A stretch of DNA of 64,000 nucleotides from DATLGB01 sp963726825. GTDB taxonomy: Bacteria > Actinomycetota > Thermoleophilia > Solirubrobacterales > Solirubrobacteraceae. The notes under the pieces are model-generated. The model was not told where the DNA came from. It made no database searches and saw only the letters and a list, made by a program, of their open reading frames with translations. Shown in pieces: positions 8,403-16,320 of the stretch (the stretch's first letter is position 1; each line of letters opens with the position of its first letter). A program made the translations under genes and the position numbers. The stretch covers positions 1,302,001 through 1,366,000 of the forward strand of contig CAVSDT010000001.1 in the NCBI GenBank assembly GCA_963726825.1. Direction: 5' to 3'.

Positions 8403-9281
8403 ATGACGCGGGTGCCGGCCGGCCTGGGCCTCGGCCTGCTCGGCGTCCTCGGCTTCTCCTTCTCCCTGCCGGCGACCCGGCTGGCGGTGGCCGATCTCGA
8501 TCCGTGGTTCGTGACCTTCGCCCGTGCGCTCGTCGCAGCGCTGCTCGCCGCGGCCTACCTGCGGGCCGTGCGCGCGCCGTGGCCGACTCGGGAGCAGTGG
8601 CGCCGGCTGGCGCTCGTCGCCGGCGGCGCGGTGATCGGGTTCCCGCTGCTGACGGGTCTGGCGCTCGTGACGAGCGAGTCCCAGCACGGGGCGGTGTTCG
8701 TCGCCCTGTTGCCCGGGGCGACGGCCCTGGCCGCGGTGGCGCGCGCCGGCGAGCGGCCCGGGCCGCTGTTCTGGGGTGCGGCGCTCGCCGGCCTGCTCGT
8801 CGTGGTGGGCTTCACGCTCGTCAACGCCGGCGGCGCGGTGACCGGCGCCGACGTCCTCCTGCTCGCCGCGATCGCGGTGTGCGCGGTCGCCTACGCGGAG
8901 GGCGGCGTGCTCAGCCGCGACCTCGGCGGCGCGCGCACGATCTGCTGGGCGCTGGTCCTCTCCGCGCCGCTCACCGCCCCGCTCGCCGCCGCGACCGGTG
9001 CCACCACCGGCCTCCACGCGGGGCCGGTCGCCTGGCTCGGCCTCGCCTACGTCTCGCTGATCTCCATGTTCCTGGCGTTCTTCGCCTGGTACGCCGGTCT
9101 TGCCCGCGGCGGCGTGGCGAAGGTCGGCCAGGTCCAGCTGCTGCAGCCCCTGCTGACCTTCACCTGGGCGGGACTGGTCCTGGGGGAGCACGTCGGGGCG
9201 GGGACGGTGCTGGCCGCCACCGGCGTACTCGCCTCCGTCGTGGTCACCCAGCGTGCGCGGGTGACCACTCGCGAGGGCTAG
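8403..9281 (+). CDS. EamA/DMT-family transporter (RhaT-like exporter)
   Basis: Drug/metabolite transporter of about 292 aa with ten predicted membrane helices in two EamA repeats, the second ending in VAKVGQVQLLQPLLTFTWAG, a hallmark of the family. I start it at ATG 8403, because the upstream ATG at 8367 would overlap the divergent MocR start codon and has no ribosome site. Being divergent from a MocR regulator suggests export of an amino acid, amine or vitamin B6-related compound; that is inference from context. Its stop overlaps the next convergent gene (CTAG). Confidence 0.85.
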   Translation: MTRVPAGLGLGLLGVLGFSFSLPATRLAVADLDPWFVTFARALVAALLAAAYLRAVRAPWPTREQWRRLALVAGGAVIGFPLLTGLALVTSESQHGAVFVALLPGATALAAVARAGERPGPLFWGAALAGLLVVVGFTLVNAGGAVTGADVLLLAAIAVCAVAYAEGGVLSRDLGGARTICWALVLSAPLTAPLAAATGATTGLHAGPVAWLGLAYVSLISMFLAFFAWYAGLARGGVAKVGQVQLLQPLLTFTWAGLVLGEHVGAGTVLAATGVLASVVVTQRARVTTREG

Positions 9282-9796
9282 ATGGAGCCCTGGGTGCCCT
9301 TGGCCCGGCGCTCGGCGCGGTCGGCCATCATGTCCTGCTTCTGCTGGTCGCTGAGGCGCGGGCTGCCCTTGGCCATGCGGCGCTCGTCGACCGACTCGAC
9401 GATCTTCTTGTCGTGTTCGACGGCCGCGGCCTCCGCCGCGTCCTGGTCGTCGCGGTGCGCCGCGAGGCGGGCCGACACCCGCTCGGTGGCCGCCTGGCGG
9501 TCCTCGTCGGAGAACTCCGCGGCCCAGGGCGCATCGGGGTCCGCGGCGACGGCTTCCGGGGTCAGGTCGGGGCGTCCGGCGCGGATCAGCGCGTCGTAGG
9601 AGGCGGTGGTCTTGGCATGCACCTTCGACCGCACGTACTCGACCAGAGCAGGACCGTCGTCGGCGCGCGCCTCGACCGCCTGGGTGAAGCGGTGGATGTG
9701 CAGCGGCTTGCCGCCGGCGTTGAGCGCACCGGAGCTGGGCGTCGCGTCGATGATCTCGCGGAGGCGGGCCAGCAGCGCTTGATGGGCGTCGTTCAC
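9278..9796 (-). CDS. Hypothetical charged, helical protein
   Basis: Protein of about 172 aa that I do not recognise. The GTG at 9796 is chosen because an AGTGAGGA ribosome site lies just upstream; a longer ATG at 9853 adds an unlikely Arg-rich leader. It is highly charged, mostly alpha-helical by composition, without Cys pairs, signal peptide or membrane segment. The C-terminus (SDQQKQDMMADRAERRAKG) is strongly basic. It is convergent with the EamA gene. Confidence 0.6.
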   Translation of the reverse strand: MNDAHQALLARLREIIDATPSSGALNAGGKPLHIHRFTQAVEARADDGPALVEYVRSKVHAKTTASYDALIRAGRPDLTPEAVAADPDAPWAAEFSDEDRQAATERVSARLAAHRDDQDAAEAAAVEHDKKIVESVDERRMAKGSPRLSDQQKQDMMADRAERRAKGTQGSI

Positions 9797-9916
9797 GTCC
9801 TCACTCTCGCAGGCCGAGCGCCTCGGGCGCAGAATGATCGTCCGCAGGCCCACTTCCGGGGGGTGCGCGCGGGCTCCACGCCGCCGGGTTCGGCGCCCCC
9901 ACGGCGCCCGCAGGCC

Positions 9917-10678
9917 CTAGCGCCAGTCGGCGAGCATCGCCTTCGCGGCGTCCGTGAGCGCGGCTTGGAGGAAGGGGCCGTAGGTGACGCGGCCGACGCC
10001 GAGGCGCCGCATGCGGCCGAGGTCGTGCCTGACCGGGTGCTGCGTGATGTTGACCGGGACGTCGAGCGCGCCGACGACGGCGGTGATGAGCTCGTCGGCG
10101 TCCTGGATCCGGACGGGGTAGACGCTGTCGGTACCCGCAGCGACGAGGGCCCGGAGGCGCTCGATCGCCTCGTCGAGGACGGCGGCCGGGTCCTCGGCGC
10201 GGAGGAACAGGTCGGTGCGGCCGTTGATCCACACGTGCACGCCGGCGTCCTCGGCGGCGGCGCGCAGGCCCCCGACGTAGGCCGCGTGCTCCGCTGTGCT
10301 GCGCAGACGGCCGCCCTCGGAGTGGACGGTGTCCTCGAGGTTGAGGCCGACGCCCCCGGCATCGAGCAGCCCCGCGATCAGGTCGGCCGGGGCCTGGCCG
10401 TAGCCGGCCTCGAGGTCGACGGAGACGGGGACGTCGACGGCCGCGACGATCGCCCGCACGGCCTCGACGACCTCGGCGAAGCTCTGGCCCTCGCCGTCGG
10501 CCGCGCCGCGGGCGTCCGCCAGCGGATGGCTGCCGATGGTCAGGGCGTCGAAGCCGGCGTCGACGGCCACGCGGGCCGACCACGCGTCCCACACGGTCGG
10601 CAGCACGAGCGGCTGCGCGTCGGCGTGAAGCTGCGCCAGGCGGTCGGCGCGAGCGGCGAGCGGGGTGCTTGAGGCCAT
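9917..10678 (-). CDS. Isocitrate lyase/PEP mutase family protein
   Basis: TIM-barrel enzyme of 253 aa of the PEP mutase/isocitrate lyase superfamily, which makes or breaks C-C or C-P bonds in 2-oxo acids using Mg2+. Visible blocks are LPTVWDAWSARVAVDAGF, SVDLEAGYG (metal-binding Asp region), GLNLEDTV and WINGRTDLFL. The canonical KKCGH loop of isocitrate lyase is absent, so it is closer to the 2-methylisocitrate lyase/carboxyphosphonoenolpyruvate mutase side group whose substrates are mostly unknown. It is divergent from the next gene with 43 bp between starts. Confidence 0.82.
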   Translation of the reverse strand: MASSTPLAARADRLAQLHADAQPLVLPTVWDAWSARVAVDAGFDALTIGSHPLADARGAADGEGQSFAEVVEAVRAIVAAVDVPVSVDLEAGYGQAPADLIAGLLDAGGVGLNLEDTVHSEGGRLRSTAEHAAYVGGLRAAAEDAGVHVWINGRTDLFLRAEDPAAVLDEAIERLRALVAAGTDSVYPVRIQDADELITAVVGALDVPVNITQHPVRHDLGRMRRLGVGRVTYGPFLQAALTDAAKAMLADWR

Positions 10679-10721
10679 CTCGCGACGCTACCCGACGGTC
10701 TGGCTCGCGTAGGCTCGCCCC

Positions 10722-11936
10722 ATGTCCGCACCTGCCGCCCGTGCCCATGACGTCGTGGTCTTCGGGGCGACCGGCTTCGTCGGCAGGCTCACCGCCGCCT
10801 ACCTCGCCGGCGCCGCGCCCGCCGGCACGCGCATCGCGCTCGGCGGCCGCTCGCAGGAGAAGCTCGAGCGCGTCCGCGACGAGCTCGGCCTCGACTGGCC
10901 GATCGTGGTGGCCGACTCCGCCGACGCGGCCGCCCTGGCCGAGCTGGCGTCCTCCACGACGGCGATCGCCACGACGGTCGGCCCCTACATGAAGCACGGC
11001 CTGCCGCTCGTGGAGGCCTGTGCCGCCGCCGGCACCCACTACGCCGACCTGACGGGCGAGGTGCTGTTCATGCGCCGCTCCATCGACGCCGCCGACGCCG
11101 CCGCGCAGGCCAGCGGGGCCCGCATCGTGCACACCTGCGGCTTCGACTCGATCCCCTCCGATCTGTCCGTGCTGCTGCTCAGCGAGGCCGCGGGCGAGCC
11201 GCTCGACGACGCCACGCTCGTCGTGAAGGCGTTCAAGGGCGGCGCCAGCGGCGGGACGATCGACTCCATGCGCGGCCAGCTCGACGAGGCCAAGCGCGAC
11301 AAGGCCAGCCGCAAGCTGATGTTCGACCCGTTCTCGCTGACGCCCGACCGCGACGCCGAGCCGGAGGACAAGGCCCGCCACGGTGACCCGACCGGCATCT
11401 CCCAGGACGCTGAGCTCGGCGGCTTCCTCGCCCCGTTCGCGATGGGGACGGTCAACACCCGCGTCGTGCGGCGCTCCAACGCGCTGCAGGGCCACGCGTA
11501 CGGCCGCGACCTGCGCTACCGCGAGCTGCAGCTCGGCGGCTCAGGCCCGATGGGCGCGGCCAAGGCGGCGGCCATCACCGGCGGGCTCGGGCTGCTGCTG
11601 GGCGGCCTGGCCTTCCCCCCGACCCGCAAGCTGCTCGACAAGAAGCTGCCCGCCCCCGGTGAGGGCCCGACGGAGGAGCAGCGCGAGAACGGCTTCTTCG
11701 CGATCGACACCCACGCCCACACCCTCGCCGGCCGCCACCTCGTCTGCCGCGTCCGCGCCTCGGGGGACCCGGGCTACAAGGCGACCGCGGTCATGCTGGG
11801 GGAGAGCATCCTCGCCCTGGCCCTCGACGGCGACCAGCTCCCGGACCGCGCCGGCGTCCTCACGCCGGCCACCGCGATCGGCACGCGCCTCGTCGAGCGC
11901 CTGCGCTCGGCCGGGCACGCCTACGACGTCGAGTAG
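10722..11936 (+). CDS. Saccharopine dehydrogenase-like / trans-acting enoyl reductase family protein
   Basis: NAD(P)-binding protein of 404 aa. It opens with VVVFGATGFVGRLTAAYLA (Rossmann GXXGXXG) and continues with GGRSQEKLERV and HTCGFDSIPSD, the signature of the mycobacterial trans-acting enoyl reductase group (Rv2449c/Rv2953-like). A hydrophobic glycine-rich segment around residues 275-305 (AAAITGGLGLLLGGLAF) matches the membrane-association segment of this family. Related proteins reduce enoyl intermediates for polyketide lipids. No polyketide synthase is nearby, so the substrate is unknown. Confidence 0.8.
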   Translation: MSAPAARAHDVVVFGATGFVGRLTAAYLAGAAPAGTRIALGGRSQEKLERVRDELGLDWPIVVADSADAAALAELASSTTAIATTVGPYMKHGLPLVEACAAAGTHYADLTGEVLFMRRSIDAADAAAQASGARIVHTCGFDSIPSDLSVLLLSEAAGEPLDDATLVVKAFKGGASGGTIDSMRGQLDEAKRDKASRKLMFDPFSLTPDRDAEPEDKARHGDPTGISQDAELGGFLAPFAMGTVNTRVVRRSNALQGHAYGRDLRYRELQLGGSGPMGAAKAAAITGGLGLLLGGLAFPPTRKLLDKKLPAPGEGPTEEQRENGFFAIDTHAHTLAGRHLVCRVRASGDPGYKATAVMLGESILALALDGDQLPDRAGVLTPATAIGTRLVERLRSAGHAYDVE

Positions 11937-11988
11937 CCCGGCTGACCGGCCCGCTGAAGGTTCCCGGCCTCCTGCCGATCCTTCCTGC

Positions 11989-13002
11989 GTGGGCCGAACC
12001 CGACCGGGCGACGACGCGGCCGCGGAGCACCTGCGGACCGAAGGCGAGACCGAGCGGCGATGGCTCGGCTACTTCTTCGCGCTCGCGGCCGTTGCCGCCG
12101 TGCTCAACAGCGTCCTGCCGGGCTTCGGGGGCTTCGACGTCGCGGGCCTGCTCGTGCTGGCCGCGGCCGCCGCTGCGGGCGCCGCGTTCCTGCTGCTCGG
12201 ACGGGCCGAGCTGCCGCGCGCCGTCGTCAACGCCCTCCTGGGCCTGGGCACGGCCGGCATCGCCGCCTCGATCTCCTTCACCGAGGGCGTGCCCAACGAC
12301 GGGGTGCTGCTGTACCTCTGGATCGCCCTGTACGCCTTCTACTTCCTTCCCAGCCGCACCGCCTGGTGTCACATGGCCGCCGTCGCGGCGTCCTTCGCGC
12401 TCGTCATCGCCCTCGACCCGCCGCCCTATCCGCCCGAGGGGCACTGGGCCACGGTCATGGGCGCGATCGCCGCGGCCGGCATGTTCGTCGGCCGGCTCAA
12501 GCAGCGCCTGGACATGAGCCTCGACCGCCTCGTGGGGCTCGCGCACACCGACGACCTCACGGGGCTGCCCAACCGCCGCGCCTGGTCGTTGCGGGCCGGG
12601 GTGGAGGTCAACCGCGCGACGCGCTTCGGGCAGTCGCTCAGCGTCGCGCTGATCGACCTCGATCGGTTCAAGCACTTCAACGACGAGCACGGCCACGCGG
12701 CCGGCGACCGGCTGCTGGCCGACGCCGCCAGCGCGTGGCGCGGGACCCTGCGCGACTTCGACTTCATCGCCCGCATCGGCGGCGACGAGTTCGCGGTGCT
12801 GCTGCCGGGGTGCACGCTGGCGACCGCCGCCGACACCGCCCAGCGGCTGCGCGCGGCGATGCCCGCCGGCGTCGGATGCACCGTCGGCACCGCGCAGCTG
12901 CGGCCGCGCGAGTCGATCGAGCAGACGCTCGCACGCGCGGACGAGGCCCTCTACGTCGCCAAGGACCGGCGCGGCGCGTCCGTCGTGCTCAGCGACCGGT
13001 GA
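11989..13002 (+). CDS. Membrane diguanylate cyclase (GGDEF)
   Basis: Makes cyclic di-GMP from two GTP. The 337-aa protein has about six hydrophobic helices in residues 25-175 and then a GGDEF domain from AHTDDLTGLPNRRAW to the C-terminus. The active-site motif is intact (RIGGDEFAVLL). An inhibitory RXXD site (RDFD) lies exactly five residues before GGDEF, so feedback inhibition by c-di-GMP is expected. The GTG start at 11989 fits the frame and follows the upstream stop by 52 bp. The sensor is a plain membrane module with no known ligand domain. Confidence 0.87.
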   Translation: MGRTRPGDDAAAEHLRTEGETERRWLGYFFALAAVAAVLNSVLPGFGGFDVAGLLVLAAAAAAGAAFLLLGRAELPRAVVNALLGLGTAGIAASISFTEGVPNDGVLLYLWIALYAFYFLPSRTAWCHMAAVAASFALVIALDPPPYPPEGHWATVMGAIAAAGMFVGRLKQRLDMSLDRLVGLAHTDDLTGLPNRRAWSLRAGVEVNRATRFGQSLSVALIDLDRFKHFNDEHGHAAGDRLLADAASAWRGTLRDFDFIARIGGDEFAVLLPGCTLATAADTAQRLRAAMPAGVGCTVGTAQLRPRESIEQTLARADEALYVAKDRRGASVVLSDR

Positions 13003-13426
13003 GCTCGATCCACCCGTCGGACAGGCGGACGTCGAACGTGCGCAGCCGCACCGGGCTGTTGGCCCACAGCTTGACCGCCTGCGCGTAGGGCGCGAAGCCG
13101 AACACGCGGCCCTTCGGCCCTTCGACCATCGCGCCGGTCCGCACGTCGTAGCGGGCGCGGTGCCACGGGCACTCGAGGCAGCCGTCGCGCACCTGCCCGC
13201 GGCCGAGCTTGGCGCCCTGGTGGCGGCACAGGTTGCCGGTGGCGAACGGGAGCCCGTCGGCGAGGCCCACGGCGAGCACGCCGTGGTCCTGCGTCGCGAC
13301 CTCGACGACCTGATCGGGGCCGAGGTCGGCCACGCGCACCAGGCGCGCGCCGTCTGCGGTGAACGGGTCGCGCGAGCGCAGCGTGCGGATGGTGCCCTTG
13401 CCGGGGTCGTCACTCATGACGTCCAT
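12989..13426 (-). CDS. Rieske [2Fe-2S] domain protein
   Basis: Second Rieske protein of the window, 145 aa. It carries CRHQGAKLG and CPWHRARYDVRTG, giving the two Cys and two His ligands. The Rieske domain takes up nearly the whole protein, so it is a carrier or small regulatory redox protein rather than an oxygenase subunit. The start is ATG 13426, with a second ATG three codons later. Its end overlaps the diguanylate cyclase gene by 14 bp in convergent orientation. It is divergent from the HAD gene that heads the mycosporine cluster. Confidence 0.83.
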   Translation of the reverse strand: MDVMSDDPGKGTIRTLRSRDPFTADGARLVRVADLGPDQVVEVATQDHGVLAVGLADGLPFATGNLCRHQGAKLGRGQVRDGCLECPWHRARYDVRTGAMVEGPKGRVFGFAPYAQAVKLWANSPVRLRTFDVRLSDGWIELTGR

Positions 13427-13512
13427 CGGTACCCGCCCGGCCGGTGGCCCATCCGAGCACCCCGCGCACGTGCCAGGGGTGTGGGCGACCGACCGCCCCT
13501 GCGCCTAGAGCG

Positions 13513-13541
13513 TTGACTCCCCGGGGTGGGGGTCCTTGTGT
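13513..13541 (+). promoter_or_regulatory. Candidate promoter for HAD gene and mycosporine cluster
   Basis: TTGACT at 13513-13518 matches the -35 consensus at five of six bases. A 17-bp spacer rich in C/G runs follows, then TTGTGT at 13536-13541, a weak -10. The HAD start codon follows only 8 bp later, so the transcript would be nearly leaderless. The -35 is convincing; the -10 is not. Confidence 0.35.
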
Positions 13542-13549
13542 GCCGGACA

Positions 13550-14214
13550 TGCCCGCACTCCTCTTCGGATCCATCAGCACCATCGCCGACACCTCCGAGC
13601 TCCAGCGCCAGGCGTTCAACGACGCCTTCCGCGAGCACGGCCTCGACTGGACGTGGGACCAGGACGAGTACCGCGCGCTGCTCGAGTCCAGCGGCGGCCA
13701 GGACCGCGTCGCCGAGTACGCCCGCTCCAAGGGCGAGGACGTCGACGCCGCGGCCGTCCACCAGACGAAGTCCGAGCGCTACCAGCGCGCCCTCGCCGAG
13801 GCCGACCTCCGTCCGCGCGAGGGCGTCGTGGACACGATCAAGGCCGCCAAGGACGAGGGCTACAAGGTCGCGTTCGTGACCACCACCGCTCCCGAGAACG
13901 TCACGGCGCTCCTGCGCGCCGTCTCCGCCGAGCTCCCGCGCGACGGCTTCGACCTGATCGTCGACAAGACCGACGTCGAGCAGCCCAAGCCCGACGGCGC
14001 CGCCTACGACTACGCCCTCGAGCAGCTGGGCGTCAACGCCTCCGACAGCGTCGCCGTCGAGGACAACCTCGGCGGGGTCCAGGCCACGCGCGCGGCGGGC
14101 GTCGCCGTGATCGCGTTCCCGAACGCCAACACCGCCGCGCACGACTTCGGCCAGGCCGACCGCGTCGCGGAGCGCCTGAGCTTCGAGGACGTGCAGTCGG
14201 TCGCGGCGGCGTGA
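13550..14214 (+). CDS. HAD-superfamily (CbbY-like) protein lacking the catalytic aspartates
   Basis: HAD fold protein of 221 aa with cap domain. Motif I, normally DXDGT with the nucleophilic Asp, is FGSISTIADTSELQRQAFN here, so both aspartates are replaced (Gly7 and Ile9). The other motifs remain: VTTT (motif II), the Lys in QPKPDGAAYDYAL (motif III) and VAVEDNLGG (motif IV acid pair). It therefore looks like a phosphate- or sugar-phosphate-binding protein without phosphatase chemistry. It ends 73 bp before mysA on the same strand and may be the first gene of the mycosporine cluster. The role is unknown. Confidence 0.82.
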
Positions 14215-14237
14215 CGGCGGACGGCGATCTGGCGCGT

Positions 14238-14267
14238 CGGCGGGGCCAGGGCTTGGTCCCCCCGCCG
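14238..14267 (+). promoter_or_regulatory. GC-rich hairpin in the leader of mysA
   Basis: CGGCGGGG (14238-14245) pairs with CCCCGCCG (14260-14267), with additional CCA/TGG pairing inside and a short loop. It lies 21 bp before the mysA start and has no T-run after it. It could be a partial terminator or mRNA-stability element that sets expression between the HAD gene and mysA. Role inferred. Confidence 0.3.
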
Positions 14268-14287
14268 CCCCGGGACGTAGGGCGGCC

Positions 14288-15511
14288 ATGGGCACCGTTT
14301 CCGCACAGTTCACCGCGACTGACACGGCCTTCCACGTCGAGGGCCACGAACGGATCGCCTTCGACCTGCTGTACGTGGACGGCGCGTTCGCCATCGGCAA
14401 CGACGAGCTGGCCGACACCTACCGCGAGTACGGCCGCTGCTTCATGGTCGTCGACGAGAACGTGCTCGAGCACTACGGCGAGCAGGTGCGCGCCTACTTC
14501 GAGCACCACGACGTCGACCTGACGATCTTCCCCGTCGCCATCGCAGAGACGGAGAAGTCGCTGCGCACGCTGGAGCGGATCGTGGACGCGTTCACCGACT
14601 TCGGGCTGCTGCGCAAGGAGCCCGTGCTGGTGGTCGGCGGCGGCCTCACGACGGACGTCGCCGGGTTCGCGTGCGCGAGCTACCGCCGCGGCACGCCCTA
14701 CATCCGCATCCCGACGACGCTGATCGGGCTCATCGACGCGAGCGTCGCCATCAAGGTCGCGGTCAACCAGGGCCACCAGAAGAACCGGCTCGGCGCCTAC
14801 CACGCGTCGCAGAAGGTGCTGCTGGACTTCGGCTTCCTGGAGACGCTGCCCGAGGACCAGGTGCGCAACGGCATGGCGGAGCTGATCAAGATCGCCGTGG
14901 TCGCCAACCGCGGCGTCTTCGAGCTGCTCGAGCGCCACGGCGAGGAGCTGCTGCGCACGCGCTTCGGGACGGTCGACGGCACGCCGGAGATCCGCGCGGT
15001 CGCGCACCAGGTCACCTACGACGCGATCGCGACGATGCTCGAGCTCGAGGTGCCGAACCTCCACGAGCTCGACCTCGACCGCGAGATCGCCTACGGCCAC
15101 ACCTGGAGCCCGACGCTCGAGCTCGCCCCGGAGGCCCCGATGCTCCACGGGCACGCCGTCAACGTCGACATGGCCCTCTCGGCGACCCTCGCCGAGCAGC
15201 GCGGCTACATCACCACGGCGGAGCGCGACCGCATCCTCACCGTGATGAGCGGCCTCGGGCTCGCGCTCGACAGCCCCTACCTCACGCCGGACCTGCTGGC
15301 GAAGGGGACGGAGACGATCACCCAGACGCGCGACGGGCTGCTGCGCGCCGCCGTCCCGCGGCCGATCGGGACGTGCTTCTTCGTCAACGACCTGCCGGCC
15401 GCGGAGCTCGACCGGACGCTGCACGTCCACAAGGACCTCGCCGCGGGCTACCCCCGGGGCGGCGACGGCGTGGACATGTGGACCACGTCGGCCGCCACGA
15501 GCAAGGCCTGA
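14288..15511 (+). CDS. mysA: Sedoheptulose 7-phosphate cyclase: desmethyl-4-deoxygadusol synthase (MysA)
   Basis: Converts sedoheptulose 7-phosphate to desmethyl-4-deoxygadusol, first step to mycosporine-like amino acids; NAD+ and a divalent metal are cofactors. The 407-aa protein has the 3-dehydroquinate synthase-like fold with VLVVGGGLTTDVAGFACASY (NAD+), PTTLIGLIDASVAIKVAVN, and metal ligands in NGMAELIKIA, the AYGHTWSP block and HGHAVNVDM. The C-terminus PRPIGTCFFVNDL and GYPRGGDGVD is, from memory, closely similar to cyanobacterial desmethyl-4-deoxygadusol synthase and unlike true AroB. The following mysB, mysC and mysD homologues settle the assignment against EEVS-type cyclases. The ATG at 14288 has AGGG upstream. 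Confidence 0.9.
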   Translation: MGTVSAQFTATDTAFHVEGHERIAFDLLYVDGAFAIGNDELADTYREYGRCFMVVDENVLEHYGEQVRAYFEHHDVDLTIFPVAIAETEKSLRTLERIVDAFTDFGLLRKEPVLVVGGGLTTDVAGFACASYRRGTPYIRIPTTLIGLIDASVAIKVAVNQGHQKNRLGAYHASQKVLLDFGFLETLPEDQVRNGMAELIKIAVVANRGVFELLERHGEELLRTRFGTVDGTPEIRAVAHQVTYDAIATMLELEVPNLHELDLDREIAYGHTWSPTLELAPEAPMLHGHAVNVDMALSATLAEQRGYITTAERDRILTVMSGLGLALDSPYLTPDLLAKGTETITQTRDGLLRAAVPRPIGTCFFVNDLPAAELDRTLHVHKDLAAGYPRGGDGVDMWTTSAATSKA

Positions 15512-16320
15512 CCGTTCCGGCGCCGGCCACCACCCCGCGGCCGGTCACGCCGGTCGGCATCCTCGCGGCGACGCTCGCGGACCTCTCCCGCCGGCTCGAG
15601 GCCGCCGACGTCGACGCCGGCCTGAAGGCCGAGCTGCGGCGGGCGCGCGAGCTCGCCGCCGGCCTGGACCCCTACCTCGAGCGCTGCACCACGCCGGAGT
15701 CGCCCGCGCTCGCGGCCCTGGCCGCGCGCACGCAGGCCGAGGACTGGGGGGCCCGCGGCGGATCGCCGCTGGAGCAGGAGATGCTCTCCGGGCACGTCGA
15801 GGGGCAGGCGCTGCGCCTGATCGTGCACATGACCCGCGCCCGGCGGGTGCTCGACATCGGCATGTTCACGGGCTACTCGGCGCTCGCGATGGCAGAGGCG
15901 CTCCCGCCCGGCGGCGACGTCGTGGCCTGCGAGCTCGACCCGCACGTGGCCGCCCTGGCGCAGGAGTGCTTCTCCGTGTCACCGGCCGGGGATCGGATCG
16001 CCGTCCACGTCGGTCCCGCGGGGGAGACGCTGCGGACGCTGGCCGCCGCCGGCGACGTGTTCGACCTCGTCTTCGTCGACGCCGACAAGGCGGGCTACCT
16101 GGGCTACGTCGACGCGGTGCTCGAAGGCGGCCTGCTCGCCCCGCACGGCGTGATCGCCGTCGACAACACGCTGATGCAGGGCCTGCCGTACACCAGCGGC
16201 GAGTCGACGCCGAACGGCGACGCGATCGCCGCGTTCAACCAGGCCATCGCGGACGACCCGCGGGTCGAGCAGGTCCTGCTTCCGTTGCGCGACGGCCTGA
16301 CGCTGATCCGCCGCGCATGA
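15508..16320 (+). CDS. mysB: Mycosporine O-methyltransferase (MysB)
   Basis: SAM-dependent class I O-methyltransferase that methylates desmethyl-4-deoxygadusol to 4-deoxygadusol. The SAM site is VLDIGMFTGYSALAMAEALP, with metal/substrate residues in LVFVDADKAGY and IAVDNTLMQG; GLDPYL, CTTPES and LEQEMLSGHVEGQ are typical of MysB. The start is uncertain. No ATG is usable; CTG at 15508 overlaps the mysA stop (CTGA) and places the N-terminus exactly where cyanobacterial MysB begins (ten residues before RPXTP). The alternative GTG at 15478 overlaps mysA by 34 bp. Length from CTG is 270 aa. It ends in an ATGA overlap with mysC. Confidence 0.88.
   Translation: MTVPAPATTPRPVTPVGILAATLADLSRRLEAADVDAGLKAELRRARELAAGLDPYLERCTTPESPALAALAARTQAEDWGARGGSPLEQEMLSGHVEGQALRLIVHMTRARRVLDIGMFTGYSALAMAEALPPGGDVVACELDPHVAALAQECFSVSPAGDRIAVHVGPAGETLRTLAAAGDVFDLVFVDADKAGYLGYVDAVLEGGLLAPHGVIAVDNTLMQGLPYTSGESTPNGDAIAAFNQAIADDPRVEQVLLPLRDGLTLIRRA

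Noticed and set aside
14288..15511. mysA read as a 3-dehydroquinate synthase (AroB)
   Set aside because: The fold is shared, but the C-terminal PRPIGTCFFVNDL and YPRGGDGVD blocks and the mysB-mysC-mysD neighbours fit the sedoheptulose 7-phosphate cyclase used for mycosporines.
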